A DNA stretch of 64,000 nt from Prevotella sp. (GCA_016287755.1 JAEEWT010000012.1:55406-119405), one strand, 5' to 3'; counted from the first letter of the stretch, positions 16,305-25,949 are shown. Made by a program: numbers and translations. The notes: generated by a model not told the origin, from the letters alone.

Positions 16305-18026
16305 TCACTTTTCTACAGCATCCAACCACCCGAACAGACCCACCAGACATCCATTCCAGTTAATAGCGATCTCGTTGGAGGCATACGACTCTGTAACATC
16401 GGCATACGACTCATCCGGTTGGTTGGAAGGATAGGCGATATTACTGGCCTTATCCTGCTGACCGGGATTCGGTCCGCCTGCCAGGAAACCCGGGATGGGG
16501 TCTTCGTTGCCATCGGCAGCCGACAAGCGGTGATGCGGGTTCATGGTAGGCTTACTGCCAAAGCCCGTCACATAGCAATAACCTGTGGCATTCCTTCCTA
16601 AGATATATTCAGCGTTCTGCAAGGCTGCAGTAAGGTACTTTCCATTACCTGTTTGCTGATAAGCATAGAGAAGGGCCATACCGCCAGCACCGAAACATTC
16701 AGCCAGACAGCCCCAGCCGAAGTCGCGGGCACTATTCCCGTTAGGTGTTTGGAACGAAGAAGTGGCTGTTGTACTGATCACACTGTCACAGAAGACCAAT
16801 AGCTGCTGCTTACTGCGTTGGGCCAGTTCATGCTCAGGTGCATTCGTCATCCAAGCAAAAGAGCCCAATGTAGCCAAACTGCCCCATACAGGAATGGTGA
16901 AACGGTTGGGAGCATTCTCCTCAGCCATTTGTGCAAACACCTCATCATGAGTCAGTAAATACAACTCTGTTGCTGCCCAGAAGCGTTCATCCTTGGCGGA
17001 GAAGTCACCATAGGTTCCTGTAGATACGGCAGGCTTGAAAGTCCTATTCATCCGATCTTGGAAATAATGTGCATTGGGATGGTTCTCAGCCCAATTGTAA
17101 GCAGCCAGGGCTGCACTTGTAGCATGTGCTGAGAAGTGTGGATAGTCCTTGTTATCTTTGTAAATCCTTGCGGCCTGTGCCATCACGGCAGCAAAATCGT
17201 AGGCAGCAGTCACACTTTTCTGTACCACATAGCGTTGTTGCTTACAAGCTGATGGCATCACAAAGCCCTCGAAGTTCGGTGTGGTCAGCTTATGATACAC
17301 GCCTCCATCATAAGGATCCTGCATGGTAAGCATCCACTTCAGGTTATACATAATCTCATCGAGCAAGTCGGCTGTCTGGTTCCCACTCTCAGGGATATTC
17401 ACCTCCAACGCATCATAATAGGCTTTGTTCTGCTCGTAGCTATCAAGCATAACAGCGATGGTGAAGGCGGAGTTCACGATATACTTGTTATAGTCGCCTG
17501 CATCATACCACCCATAGGGAGACGAGATGATCGTTCCTTCGGGTCGTCCTGGAGAAACCGCAGACGAATGAATCATCACCTGCGTGTCAGGATGACCTGC
17601 GGGACGTGCCCACTTTCCTGCGTACTTGGCCTCGATGGGCATTCCTGTACGCTGGTAATAAAAGGCTTTGATGGCACCCTTGGTGACATCACGCAACGCG
17701 TTCTCCTTCACCTCGAAGGGAAGCTGGTCGCCATTGCACTCCACAACATATGAGCCTGGAGTAGTTAGACGAGAGAAATCAACCACTGTGCGTTGCTTGC
17801 CCGACCAGGGTGAAGTGACGACACGCAGTAGTTTCGGACTGACCACCTTCTTACCGGTTTTCGCATCACGAATAACCACCTTTGAGGCAGCTACCTTCCC
17901 TTCAACTACAGCTGTCTTTTGCTGTTGGGGATACATGGCCACCTGATTGATTCTCACTTGTGCTTGAGACACAGCACACATTCCGGCAAAGCATGCCGAC
18001 ACTAAAATACGAAAAGTTGTTTTCAT
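16305..18026 (-). CDS. Glycoside hydrolase family 9 endoglucanase-like enzyme
   Basis: 573 residues with a signal peptide (VSACFAGMCAVSQAQ). Residues 25-115 are the Ig-like CelD N-terminal domain (VRINQVAMYP, GSYVVECNG); residues 120-573 are the (alpha/alpha)6 GH9 domain. The catalytic aspartates lie in YGWYDAGDYNKYIVN and the proton donor Glu in ESYASNEIAINWN near the C-terminus; NPHHRLSAADG is the substrate-binding block. GH9 enzymes cut beta-1,4-glucans such as cellulose, lichenan or xyloglucan. No SusC/SusD pair or other carbohydrate genes adjoin, so it is not part of a visible utilisation locus. Confidence 0.92.
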   Translation of the reverse strand: MKTTFRILVSACFAGMCAVSQAQVRINQVAMYPQQQKTAVVEGKVAASKVVIRDAKTGKKVVSPKLLRVVTSPWSGKQRTVVDFSRLTTPGSYVVECNGDQLPFEVKENALRDVTKGAIKAFYYQRTGMPIEAKYAGKWARPAGHPDTQVMIHSSAVSPGRPEGTIISSPYGWYDAGDYNKYIVNSAFTIAVMLDSYEQNKAYYDALEVNIPESGNQTADLLDEIMYNLKWMLTMQDPYDGGVYHKLTTPNFEGFVMPSACKQQRYVVQKSVTAAYDFAAVMAQAARIYKDNKDYPHFSAHATSAALAAYNWAENHPNAHYFQDRMNRTFKPAVSTGTYGDFSAKDERFWAATELYLLTHDEVFAQMAEENAPNRFTIPVWGSLATLGSFAWMTNAPEHELAQRSKQQLLVFCDSVISTTATSSFQTPNGNSARDFGWGCLAECFGAGGMALLYAYQQTGNGKYLTAALQNAEYILGRNATGYCYVTGFGSKPTMNPHHRLSAADGNEDPIPGFLAGGPNPGQQDKASNIAYPSNQPDESYADVTESYASNEIAINWNGCLVGLFGWLDAVEK

Positions 18027-18038
18027 TAGGAAGTTATG

Positions 18039-18096
18039 TTATAAACTGAGAACTGAGGGTTGAGAATTCCCACCTCTCAGTTCTCAATTCTCAATT
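18039..18096. repeat. Micro-repeat with inverted arms between GH9 and aquaporin genes
   Basis: TGAGAACTGAG (18047-18057) pairs with CTCAGTTCTCA (18076-18086); the flanks are further TTGAGAAT/TTCTCAA units. May serve as a terminator after the aquaporin gene. Confidence 0.6.
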
Positions 18097-18101
18097 GATG
18101 A

Positions 18102-18782
18102 TTATTTCTCTGGTTCAATGATTTTCCAGATGCAAGCTGCTAAAGCACCACCAATGAACGGACCTACAATGAAGATCCAGAGGTTGGTCAGTGCGGTACC
18201 ACCTTCGAACAGGGCTGGACCGATGGAGCGTGCGGGGTTCACAGAGGTACCTGTATAACGGATACAGCAGAGATGAACGAGTACCAGAGCCAAACCGATG
18301 GCCAGACCAGCAAAGTTGTTGGTAGCACCGTTTGTCTTAGCAGTAGCACCCAGTACCACGAGTACGAAAACGCATGTGAATACGATCTCAGCAATCAGAC
18401 CGCCAATGGCAGGAATCGTATCAACACCGTTTGCCTGCAAATCATTGGCACCTGTGCCAACCAAACCACTGGCAGATGTCAGCGCATAAAGGATAGCCGA
18501 GCCAATGATAGCACCAATCACCTGGAAGATGATATACATGCCACACTCCTTACCACTCATTCTTCCTGTCAGGAGACAGCCCAAGGATATGGCTGGGTTG
18601 ATATGACAACCAGAGATTCCACCAATGGTGTAAGCCATTGCCACTACTGCCAGACCGAAAGCAAGGGCAGTACCCACTACTGTTTCAGGGTCGCCATTCG
18701 TACAACCCAAACTCACTGCTGCACCGCAGCCCATTAGTACAAGTACCATTGTACCAAACATTTCTGCTAAATACTTTTTCAT
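18102..18782 (-). CDS. aqpZ: Aquaporin Z-type water channel
   Basis: 226 residues, six membrane helices and two half-helices with NPA boxes: GCHINPAISLG and GTSVNPARSIGPAL. The Arg after the second NPA and the narrow-pore residues are as in water-selective AqpZ rather than glycerol facilitators, though selectivity cannot be proved by eye. The start is set at MKKYLAEMFGTM; the 31-codon upstream extension is basic, lacks family similarity and spans the promoter. Monocistronic. Confidence 0.93.
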   Translation of the reverse strand: MKKYLAEMFGTMVLVLMGCGAAVSLGCTNGDPETVVGTALAFGLAVVAMAYTIGGISGCHINPAISLGCLLTGRMSGKECGMYIIFQVIGAIIGSAILYALTSASGLVGTGANDLQANGVDTIPAIGGLIAEIVFTCVFVLVVLGATAKTNGATNNFAGLAIGLALVLVHLCCIRYTGTSVNPARSIGPALFEGGTALTNLWIFIVGPFIGGALAACIWKIIEPEK

Positions 18783-19097
18783 GACTGTTATAGTTTTGAT
18801 GATTAATAAGTAATTCCCGAATAAAACACTGCAAATATATAGATTTCTTTTGACAAATGCAACTTTTTTTACCAAAAACTATCCATTTTGCTTTCATGTA
18901 TTGTCTTTGTATTACTTCTGGGACCATAGAAAAAAGTACTAAAAAGACTTGACATAAGGGCAAAAAAAATGGAGTACCGCTGTACTCCTAATTGTTAACC
19001 TTAAATCTAATACTATGAAAAACACACTGCAAAGATATGAATTAATTCCATTCGGAACAAATAATCCTGCAAGAAAATGCCTTTCTTTAACATTATT
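18783..19097. other. Intergenic region upstream of aqpZ
   Basis: 315 bp without a gene. It contains a TATATTTG box on the minus strand at 18839-18832 (aqpZ promoter, spacing to a -33 element is not ideal) and the terminator of the downstream-reading 1002-aa gene at 18963-18988. An ATG at 19015 opens a short frame without coding character. Confidence 0.55.
18963..18988 (-). terminator. Intrinsic terminator of the REC-ATP-grasp gene
   Basis: GGAGTAC (18971-18977), loop CGCT, GTACTCC (18982-18988), preceded on the plus strand by seven A that become a U-tract on the minus-strand transcript. Confidence 0.85.
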
Positions 19098-22000
19098 TCA
19101 CCCTTCAGCGGGTAATATAACTACTCCTTCTTGCTTTTTTCCATCCATCATCACTTTCAAAGGATGTTCAAAGCGCACATGTCTGACGAATTCGGTTTCC
19201 TCCACAGCAGGCATGGCATCCAGAATCTCTTTTTGGAAGATTCCATCACCATTATAAGTATTGATCGTGAAATACCCCACCCCGAAACTGGTAAGGTTCT
19301 GGAAGAAATGCGTGCCTTGACTCGGATCCACACGGTAGTTCTCCAACCCCGCCTCCACGATGACACGTGCAGCACTGATATGAGGCCATTTTACGGGGAT
19401 GCCCAGCCAATAGTCACTGCTGCCCCATCGTCCAGGTCCTACCAAGATATAGGAGCCGCAGCCCTCACCGGAAAGAGACATATAGGTGCCATTAAGGAAT
19501 TTCTGGTTGATTTGCTCGATGTCCAGGGCAATCTGCGGGTTATTCGCTGCAGTGAAGTGCTCATCGGTCTTCACATACACCACATCCACCACATCCTCAG
19601 AGATTCCGTGTCCGAGGGAGTTATGCGAACGTAGCAGACACTGCTCATCGGGGATACACTTCAGGTCTTCATCCAGCACCTGCTTACTGTCAACAATCGG
19701 TCTGATCTGCAGCAAGTAGAACTCTCCCGTACGGTCGTCGTTTACATTACAAGCAAGTTCTATCTCCACCGGGCGTTTCATAGCCTCGGCGCCAAACTTC
19801 ATCGACATCTGCAACAGCTCAGGCAGCGGGAAGATATCATGCTGGAGCACGCCGCACATGGAAATCACCTTCCTACCTCCTTCATAATAACCATCGCGTA
19901 TCATTTGGTCAACAGGATCGTAGGTACTGCAGACATAGCGTACCGATCCATCCAGATCCGCCTGTTTGATGCGCAGTTTCTTGATGTTGAAACCATCATC
20001 CACCTGGAAATCGTTCCCCACCTGCGTCATATCGAGTGCATAGAAACGGGTCTGCGTCTCTTTCAAGGCGATATCCATCTCGCTCATCTGAAGCAGTCGT
20101 TTGGGATGATACGGATTTACCCGCAAGGTCTGTCCGCCGTCAACAATGTACTTTCCCAATCCAAGGGCCAGGCTAGCCACACCCTCCTCTGCTTTCTCAT
20201 CGTCAATGGGATAATAGTTCAGTGAGCGCAGCACACCGCTGATATTCGGATAGAAGTTGTCACCATAGCGTTTACCTACCACTTCCTGCAAGATCACCGC
20301 CATTTTCTCCTGGTCGATGACATTGCTCGTGGCAGTCATATATGCCTTCGAGTCCTTGTAATACACCGACGCATACACACTCTTAATGGCAGCCGCCATC
20401 ATCTGAAGCATCTGATACTTGTCATCCAGATATGGTATCATATAGGTACTGTAGATACCTGCGAACGGCTGATAGTGGGAGTCTTCGAGCAACGAACTGC
20501 TTCGGATGGCAATCGGCGAACGGGTAGCTTCGAAGAATGCGAAGAAGTCGGCAATATACTTATCTGGCAACTGTGCCTTGAGGAAATGTTTCAGGATCTC
20601 CTCGTCACTGGCATCGCTCAATGCTATCTGATATAAGTTGTTCGAATCCATGAATTCATCGAACACATCGGTACAGAGCACCACCGTCTTGGGAATGCTC
20701 ACCTTCACGCCTTCAAAGTCATTGAACTCAGGATGACGCTTGATGACATTATCAAGAAAAGCAAGGCCACGTCCTTTTCCGCCCAATGAGCCATCTCCGA
20801 TTCGGGCGAAGTGACTATAGGAGTCGTATCGGTTCCTGTCGAACAACGCCACCACACCAATATTCTTCATGTGACGGTATTGCACGATAGCATCAAAGAT
20901 AATCTTCCGGTGCGCATCCACATCTTGCAGCTTATGCCACGTCACCGTTTTCAGGAACGCCGAGACGGGGAAGATTGCCCGAGCACATAGCCAACGACTC
21001 ATATGGTTGCGTGAAACATGATAGAGCATCGAGTCATTGGGAATGGTGAAGATATTATCCTGTAATTCCTTCAAGTTCCTCACACGCATGATCTCGTCAT
21101 GTGTCTTGGGATCGCGGAAGATGAAATCGCCGAAGCCCATGTGCATGGACAGGAGGTTCCTCAGATCGATGTTCATCTTCTTCGAGTTCTTGTCGATGTA
21201 CTTGATACCGATGCCCGACTGCTCCGCCTTTTCGCGGTTCACCTCCTCCGCACTCTGCATGATCAAGGTGATATACTCATCCCGTTCACGAATGGCCTTC
21301 AACAGTTTGAAGCCAGCTTCCGGGTCTTTCTCCTCCCCTTCATGCATCGGGAAACGACAGTCGCTGATCACGCCCAACGTATTATCAGCATATTTCTCAT
21401 ACAGCTGCCAGGCTTCTTCGTAGTTACGTGCAAGCACCACCTTTGGACGACCGCGCATTCGCAGGGTGGCCGTATGGGGGTTCAGCGCCTCGGTGGCAAA
21501 CCGCTGACTCTGTGCAAGGATATAACTATATAGATTAGGTAATACGGAAGAATAGAAACGAATGCCGTCCTCTACCAGCAGAATCATCTGCACGCCTGCC
21601 TCCTGGATGTCGTGCTCGATGTTCATCTTATCCTCAATCAGCTTGATGATGGAAAGGATGAGGTTGGTATTTCCCAACCAGCAGAACACATAGTCGAAAA
21701 TAGACAGGTCCTCATTCTCCATCCGTCGGGTGATACCATGCGAGAAAGGTGTCAGTACCACGCAAGGCATCTCCGGGAAACGGTGCTTCACGGCACGCGC
21801 CACATCGAAGGCATCATTGTCAGCATTACCCGGCATACAGATCACCAAGTCGATATTCGTGCGTTCCAATACCTCAGCAGCCTCTTCCGTCGTACTCACC
21901 TGTGTGAAAGTAGGCGGATAACGAAGTCCGAGTTCTGTATATTCGTTGAAGATCTTCTCATCCACACGTCCGTCATCCTCCAGCATGAAGGCATCGTAAG

Positions 22001-22106
22001 GATTGGCGATGATCAGGACATTGTAGATACGTCGTGTCATCAGATTGACGAACGACACATCCTTCAAGATAAACTTGTTCCACTGCTGTGGCATGCTATT
22101 TTCCAT
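19098..22106 (-). CDS. Receiver-like/PEP-synthase ATP-grasp multidomain protein
   Basis: 1002 residues, no signal peptide. Residues 25-165 are a receiver-like alpha/beta domain (RIYNVLIIANPYDAFMLED, IDLVICMPGN, PCVVLTPFSHG). A second receiver-like unit follows at 170-345 (VQMILLVEDGIRFYSSVLP, LGVISDCRFP, LIMQSAEE). Residues about 430-830 are a pyruvate/phosphate dikinase N-terminal (ATP-grasp) domain: GDGSLGGKGRGLAFLD, PIAIRSSSLLEDS, AVILQEVVGKRYG. The last 150 residues hold GPGRWGSSDYWLGIP and QGTHFFQNLTSFGVGYF. The phosphohistidine and PEP-binding domains of true PEP synthases are absent. This is a conserved Bacteroidota architecture; its function is not known to me. Monocistronic with promoter and terminator. 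Confidence 0.85.
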   Translation of the reverse strand: MENSMPQQWNKFILKDVSFVNLMTRRIYNVLIIANPYDAFMLEDDGRVDEKIFNEYTELGLRYPPTFTQVSTTEEAAEVLERTNIDLVICMPGNADNDAFDVARAVKHRFPEMPCVVLTPFSHGITRRMENEDLSIFDYVFCWLGNTNLILSIIKLIEDKMNIEHDIQEAGVQMILLVEDGIRFYSSVLPNLYSYILAQSQRFATEALNPHTATLRMRGRPKVVLARNYEEAWQLYEKYADNTLGVISDCRFPMHEGEEKDPEAGFKLLKAIRERDEYITLIMQSAEEVNREKAEQSGIGIKYIDKNSKKMNIDLRNLLSMHMGFGDFIFRDPKTHDEIMRVRNLKELQDNIFTIPNDSMLYHVSRNHMSRWLCARAIFPVSAFLKTVTWHKLQDVDAHRKIIFDAIVQYRHMKNIGVVALFDRNRYDSYSHFARIGDGSLGGKGRGLAFLDNVIKRHPEFNDFEGVKVSIPKTVVLCTDVFDEFMDSNNLYQIALSDASDEEILKHFLKAQLPDKYIADFFAFFEATRSPIAIRSSSLLEDSHYQPFAGIYSTYMIPYLDDKYQMLQMMAAAIKSVYASVYYKDSKAYMTATSNVIDQEKMAVILQEVVGKRYGDNFYPNISGVLRSLNYYPIDDEKAEEGVASLALGLGKYIVDGGQTLRVNPYHPKRLLQMSEMDIALKETQTRFYALDMTQVGNDFQVDDGFNIKKLRIKQADLDGSVRYVCSTYDPVDQMIRDGYYEGGRKVISMCGVLQHDIFPLPELLQMSMKFGAEAMKRPVEIELACNVNDDRTGEFYLLQIRPIVDSKQVLDEDLKCIPDEQCLLRSHNSLGHGISEDVVDVVYVKTDEHFTAANNPQIALDIEQINQKFLNGTYMSLSGEGCGSYILVGPGRWGSSDYWLGIPVKWPHISAARVIVEAGLENYRVDPSQGTHFFQNLTSFGVGYFTINTYNGDGIFQKEILDAMPAVEETEFVRHVRFEHPLKVMMDGKKQEGVVILPAEG

Positions 22107-22125
22107 GTTCTGACTGATTTAGTTG

Positions 22126-22133
22126 CAAAGGTA
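22126..22133 (-). promoter_or_regulatory. -7 element of the REC-ATP-grasp gene
   Basis: TACCTTTG on the minus strand, 20 bp before the ATG; divergent from the trmO promoter 65 bp away. Confidence 0.6.
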
Positions 22134-22197
22134 ATAAATTCTTCTCGAAGAAGCATAGTTTCATCGCATGAAATTTCGCCATATCGGAAAATGTTTC

Positions 22198-22205
22198 TAT
22201 CTTTG
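22198..22205 (+). promoter_or_regulatory. -7 element of trmO
   Basis: TATCTTTG on the plus strand, 29 bp before the ATG. Confidence 0.6.
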
Positions 22206-22234
22206 CAGAAAGAACCCATGAACCATAGACCATC

Positions 22235-22936
22235 ATGACCATCAACCCCATTGGCTATTTCCATTCGCCTCTTACCACCAAATTCGGCATTCCTCGCCAG
22301 AGCGGACTGGCCAATAACTTGGAAGGATATATCTCCTTCGAACCACCTTACCGCCATGCTGAGGGCTTGCGGGGATTGGAGGACTTCGATTTTATCTGGC
22401 TCATTTGGGACTTCTCGGAGAATCACCATGAAGAAAGGAATAGCCAAGGACCGTCATTGACAGTGCGTCCTCCCCTTCTTGGCGGTAACACCCGCATGGG
22501 TGTCTTCGCTACCCGCTCACCTTTCCGTCCCAACCATCTGGGGTTATCATCGGTACGTATACGACAAATTGAATGGGATACAGCTGAAGGACCGATTATC
22601 CATGTCACAGGAGCCGACCTGATGGATGGGACTCCCATCTATGACATCAAGCCCTACCTACCCTATGCAGACTGTCACCCGGAAGCTCGTGGCGGTTTTA
22701 CAGACAATCATGTCTGGCAAAAACTGCAGGTTGTGATTCCCGATCAGGTCCAAGAGTCGCTTTCATCCGAAGACCTTCACACGCTGCACGAACTGTTGGA
22801 ACTGGATCCTCGTCCCCAATACCATGATGATCCCGAAAGAGTATATGGGATGACCTTCAAGGGGCAAGACTATCATTTTCGTGTTAGCCAAGGTACCCTA
22901 ACCGTTATTAGTCCTGCTTCCTTTAACAAAAAGTAA
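22235..22936 (+). CDS. trmO: tRNA (t6A37) N6-methyltransferase TrmO
   Basis: 233 residues, UPF0066/TsaA family. TrmO uses S-adenosylmethionine to methylate N6-threonylcarbamoyladenosine at position 37 of threonine tRNA. Family blocks: INPIGYFHSPLTTKFGIPRQ, FDFIWLIWDFSEN, VRPPLLGGNTRMGVFATRSP, RPNHLGLSSVRI and the DLMDGTPIYDIKPYLPYAD block. Full length compared with E. coli (235). Monocistronic, divergent from the preceding gene. Confidence 0.94.
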   Translation: MTINPIGYFHSPLTTKFGIPRQSGLANNLEGYISFEPPYRHAEGLRGLEDFDFIWLIWDFSENHHEERNSQGPSLTVRPPLLGGNTRMGVFATRSPFRPNHLGLSSVRIRQIEWDTAEGPIIHVTGADLMDGTPIYDIKPYLPYADCHPEARGGFTDNHVWQKLQVVIPDQVQESLSSEDLHTLHELLELDPRPQYHDDPERVYGMTFKGQDYHFRVSQGTLTVISPASFNKK

Positions 22937-22989
22937 GCCTTGGTTGGAATTTATTTCTGCTTTTCCTTGGATTCTATCAGAAAAAAATG

Positions 22990-22997
22990 TATATTTG
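22990..22997 (+). promoter_or_regulatory. -7 element of gdhA
   Basis: TATATTTG with a partial -33 (CTTG at 22966-22969, 20 bp spacing); about 90-nt leader before gdhA. Confidence 0.6.
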
Positions 22998-23084
22998 CGG
23001 TGCATATACGACATAATGTCAAGCAATAAAACCTAAGAATAAATATATACAACCTATACGTTTAACTAAAAAGAAAACTACATT

Positions 23085-24422
23085 ATGAACGTTGAGAACA
23101 TTATGCAGAACCTGGAGAAAAAACACCCGGGGGAAGCCGAGTACTTACAGGCAGTAAGAGAAGTGCTGGAATCAATCAAGGATGTCTATAACCAGCATCC
23201 CGAGTTTGAGAAGGCAAAGATCATCGAGCGCATCGTGGAACCAGAGCGCATCACCACCTTCCGTGTGCCTTGGGTTGACGACAAAGGTGAGGTGCAGGTG
23301 AACATCGGCTATCGCGTACAGTTCAACAGTGCCATTGGTCCGTATAAGGGCGGACTGCGTTTCCACCCGTCAGTAAACCTTTCCATTCTGAAGTTCCTCG
23401 GGTTCGAGCAGACTTTCAAGAATGCACTAACCACACTTCCCATGGGTGGTGGTAAGGGCGGTTCTGATTTCGCCCCTCGTGGCAAGAGCGATGCGGAAAT
23501 CATGCGTTTCTGCCAAGCCTTTATGTGCGAACTGTTCAAGGTAATCGGTCCAGATATGGACGTACCTGCCGGCGACATCGGTGTGGGCGGTCGCGAAATT
23601 GGCTATCTGTTTGGAATGTACAAGAAGCTTACCAGTCAGTTCCACAGTGCTACCCTGACGGGTAAGGGCTTGGAATGGGGTGGCTCTATCCTGCGTCCTG
23701 AGGCAACGGGATTCGGTGCGTTGTATTTCGTTAACCACATGATGAAGACACATGGTCTTGATATCAATGGCAAGACCGTAGCCCTTTCCGGATTCGGTAA
23801 TGTAGCCTGGGGTGCTGCCAAGAAAGCTACTGAGTTAGGTGCGAAGGTCATTACCATCAGCGGTCCTGATGGCTATATCTATGATCCCGCCGGTCTTGAC
23901 GATGAGAAGATCGAATACCTGCTTGAGCTGCGTGCCAGTGGCAATGATGTATGTCAGCCCTATGAAGAGGAGTTTGAAGGTTCCACCTTCTTCCCCAACA
24001 AGAAACCATGGGAGCAGAAGGCCGATATCTACCTGCCATGTGCTACCCAGAATGAGCTGAATGGTGAAGATGCTGACAAGATTTTGGCGCACAAGCCGCT
24101 CTGCGTTGCTGAGGTGTCGAACATGGGTTGTACGGCAGAAGCAGTCAACAAGTTCATTGCTGCCGGACAACTGTTTGCTCCAGGCAAGGCTGTGAATGCC
24201 GGTGGTGTAGCCACCTCCGGACTGGAAATGACGCAGAACTCCATGCGTATGTCATGGTCGGCAGAAGAAGTGGATCAGAAGTTGCATCAGATCATGTCAG
24301 GCATTCACGACCAATGCGTGAAATACGGCAAGGAAGGCGATTACATCAATTATGTAAAGGGCGCCAATGTTGCCGGATTCATGAAGGTGGCCAATGCCAT
24401 GATGGCACAGGGCATTGTGTAA
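23085..24422 (+). CDS. gdhA: NADP-type glutamate dehydrogenase
   Basis: 445 residues, the length of hexameric small-subunit GDH. It reductively aminates 2-oxoglutarate with ammonium, the main ammonium entry in many gut and rumen Bacteroidota. Motifs: GPYKGGLRFHPSVN with substrate-binding lysines, FKNALTTLPMGGGKGGSDF carrying the catalytic Lys, PAGDIGVGGREIGY, and the Rossmann segment TVALSGFGNVAWGAAKKATELG. The 13-bp gap to the convergent rlpA-like gene holds no clear terminator. Confidence 0.96.
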   Translation: MNVENIMQNLEKKHPGEAEYLQAVREVLESIKDVYNQHPEFEKAKIIERIVEPERITTFRVPWVDDKGEVQVNIGYRVQFNSAIGPYKGGLRFHPSVNLSILKFLGFEQTFKNALTTLPMGGGKGGSDFAPRGKSDAEIMRFCQAFMCELFKVIGPDMDVPAGDIGVGGREIGYLFGMYKKLTSQFHSATLTGKGLEWGGSILRPEATGFGALYFVNHMMKTHGLDINGKTVALSGFGNVAWGAAKKATELGAKVITISGPDGYIYDPAGLDDEKIEYLLELRASGNDVCQPYEEEFEGSTFFPNKKPWEQKADIYLPCATQNELNGEDADKILAHKPLCVAEVSNMGCTAEAVNKFIAAGQLFAPGKAVNAGGVATSGLEMTQNSMRMSWSAEEVDQKLHQIMSGIHDQCVKYGKEGDYINYVKGANVAGFMKVANAMMAQGIV

Positions 24423-24434
24423 AATGATTAAAGA

Positions 24435-25079
24435 TTAATGTCTCTGCGAAGCCTTATGAGGGGTACTTGTTGAGACACTGTTGGAGACGGGATTCTTTCT
24501 CGTCTCCTTCGTTTTTGGGGGCATGGGAGTGGCAATCTCATTCTTCACTTCCGAGATTCTCTTCTCATCTTTCAAGATCGCCTGTCGTTCCTCCACGGGA
24601 ACAGGCTTCTCTTCCTTTGGCTTTTGCCATTCAGGAACATAATCATAGCCATCGCGTGAAATCTCGAAATCCAGTTCCGGTAAATCCAGAGGCTCATCAA
24701 CAGGCTTGTACGGAACAGCCACTTCACCGCGGTAGGGCTCCACCTTGACCATGACCACACCCGAGGCAATCATGCCGATTTCCTTGGCGGCACGATAGGA
24801 CAGATCGATAATCCTTCCTTTGACATGCGGACCGCGATCGGCCACTCGCACCACCACACTCTTGTCGTTGTTGAGGTTTGTCACCTTCAGCATGGTCCCC
24901 ATCGGATAACGTTTGTGGGCACATACCAGGCTGTCACGATGGTACTTCGAACCATCACTCATACGACGTCCCTGCAGACTGTGGGAATAATAAGAAGCCT
25001 TCCCCTTCTCCTGTCCGTACATGACAGATGAAAAGAGGAAAGCCACGAGAACTATAATCAGTCTGTACTTATTTCTCAT
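24435..25079 (-). CDS. RlpA-like septal/cell-wall protein (double-psi beta-barrel)
   Basis: 214 residues with a signal peptide (YRLIIVLVAFLFSSVMYG). The RlpA domain (about 24-125) shows GKASYYSHSLQGRRMSDG, LVCAHKRYPMGTMLKVTN, SVVVRVADRGPHVKGRIIDLS and an AAKEIGM block; the catalytic-type Asp and His residues of lytic-transglycosylase RlpA are present. The C-terminal 80 residues are a proline/lysine-rich tail without a SPOR domain. Likely periplasmic and peptidoglycan-active. It follows the glycine-zipper lipoprotein gene by 21 bp, so the two are probably cotranscribed. Confidence 0.85.
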   Translation of the reverse strand: MRNKYRLIIVLVAFLFSSVMYGQEKGKASYYSHSLQGRRMSDGSKYHRDSLVCAHKRYPMGTMLKVTNLNNDKSVVVRVADRGPHVKGRIIDLSYRAAKEIGMIASGVVMVKVEPYRGEVAVPYKPVDEPLDLPELDFEISRDGYDYVPEWQKPKEEKPVPVEERQAILKDEKRISEVKNEIATPMPPKTKETRKNPVSNSVSTSTPHKASQRH

Positions 25080-25100
25080 GCACTTTTATTTCGTTGAACA

Positions 25101-25868
25101 CTATCGGCGGGTAACGACGTTGATGACCTGCGAGGTCTCCGCCTTTGTACGGTTGCCATGCTCCACAGAGATCTTGAAGGTAGCCTGTCCGTCATTCAGC
25201 TTCTTGTCTGCCACCACATTCGCCGTATATTTGATACCTGAACCAGGAGCAATGCTCTCCACCTCGATACCTGGTGACACCACGATATGCTTGTTGCCAG
25301 TTGATTCCACCACATTCGGCATCACGTGGAAGATGGTATGCTTAGACACATTCCGTACTTCGAACACAATCTTGCTCCGTTCGTTGGCTCTGAGAATGTT
25401 ATCATTATCCTCGAAGCGAACATTACTGATTTGGATAGCCTGCTCAGGAGAGATATTAGCTTCAGGAACGGTTGCAGGAACACGATAGGTATCGCTACTG
25501 GGTGCCTTTCCGTCGAACTCTATACGGTCGTCAGCACTATTCGAGGGATCAAAGCCACTCACTTCACGTTCGTCACCCTGCGCATACTGATTGTCGTACT
25601 TGTTCAGGACACGATCATGGTAACGTTCGATTTTGCGCTCTTGAGCCTTATCGGCAGCATTGCCGATAGCACCACCAATCACTGCTCCGCCTGCCATACC
25701 GATAATCTGTCCCCAGTCGCTGCCACGCGGACCGCCAGACAAGCCTCCAATGGCTGAGCCCAACACTGAACCCAGTGTGGAACCCGTATATGCACCAGTT
25801 GCGGTATATGAACCACAGCTGCTCAACAGAAAAGCGGCACCGAGTGCCAAAACCATTATCTTCTTCAT
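25101..25868 (-). CDS. Glycine-zipper lipoprotein, hypothetical
   Basis: 255 residues from MKKIMVLALG, with lipobox LLSSC (Cys17). The next 60 residues are glycine-rich and small-residue patterned (TGSTLGSVLGSAIGGLSGG, GMAGGAVIGGAIGNAAD), a glycine zipper that can insert in membranes. The C-terminal half is beta-rich (IQISNVRFEDND, SKIVFEVRNVSKHTIFHV). The upstream 19 codons are dropped because a lipoprotein signal begins at this Met. No specific function is assigned; Bacteroidota carry many such envelope lipoproteins. Confidence 0.75.
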   Translation of the reverse strand: MKKIMVLALGAAFLLSSCGSYTATGAYTGSTLGSVLGSAIGGLSGGPRGSDWGQIIGMAGGAVIGGAIGNAADKAQERKIERYHDRVLNKYDNQYAQGDEREVSGFDPSNSADDRIEFDGKAPSSDTYRVPATVPEANISPEQAIQISNVRFEDNDNILRANERSKIVFEVRNVSKHTIFHVMPNVVESTGNKHIVVSPGIEVESIAPGSGIKYTANVVADKKLNDGQATFKISVEHGNRTKAETSQVINVVTRR

Positions 25869-25949
25869 ATCCTTCACGTTTAATCGTTGAACTCTGCTGC
25901 AAAAGTAGTGAAAAATCACTTCCATCCCAGCAAAGATTTCCCTAAAAAA

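Noticed and set aside
19015..19257. 80-aa plus-strand frame with an ATG behind a hairpin
   Set aside because: It runs into the antisense of the 1002-aa gene; the hairpin is the terminator of that gene, not a leader.
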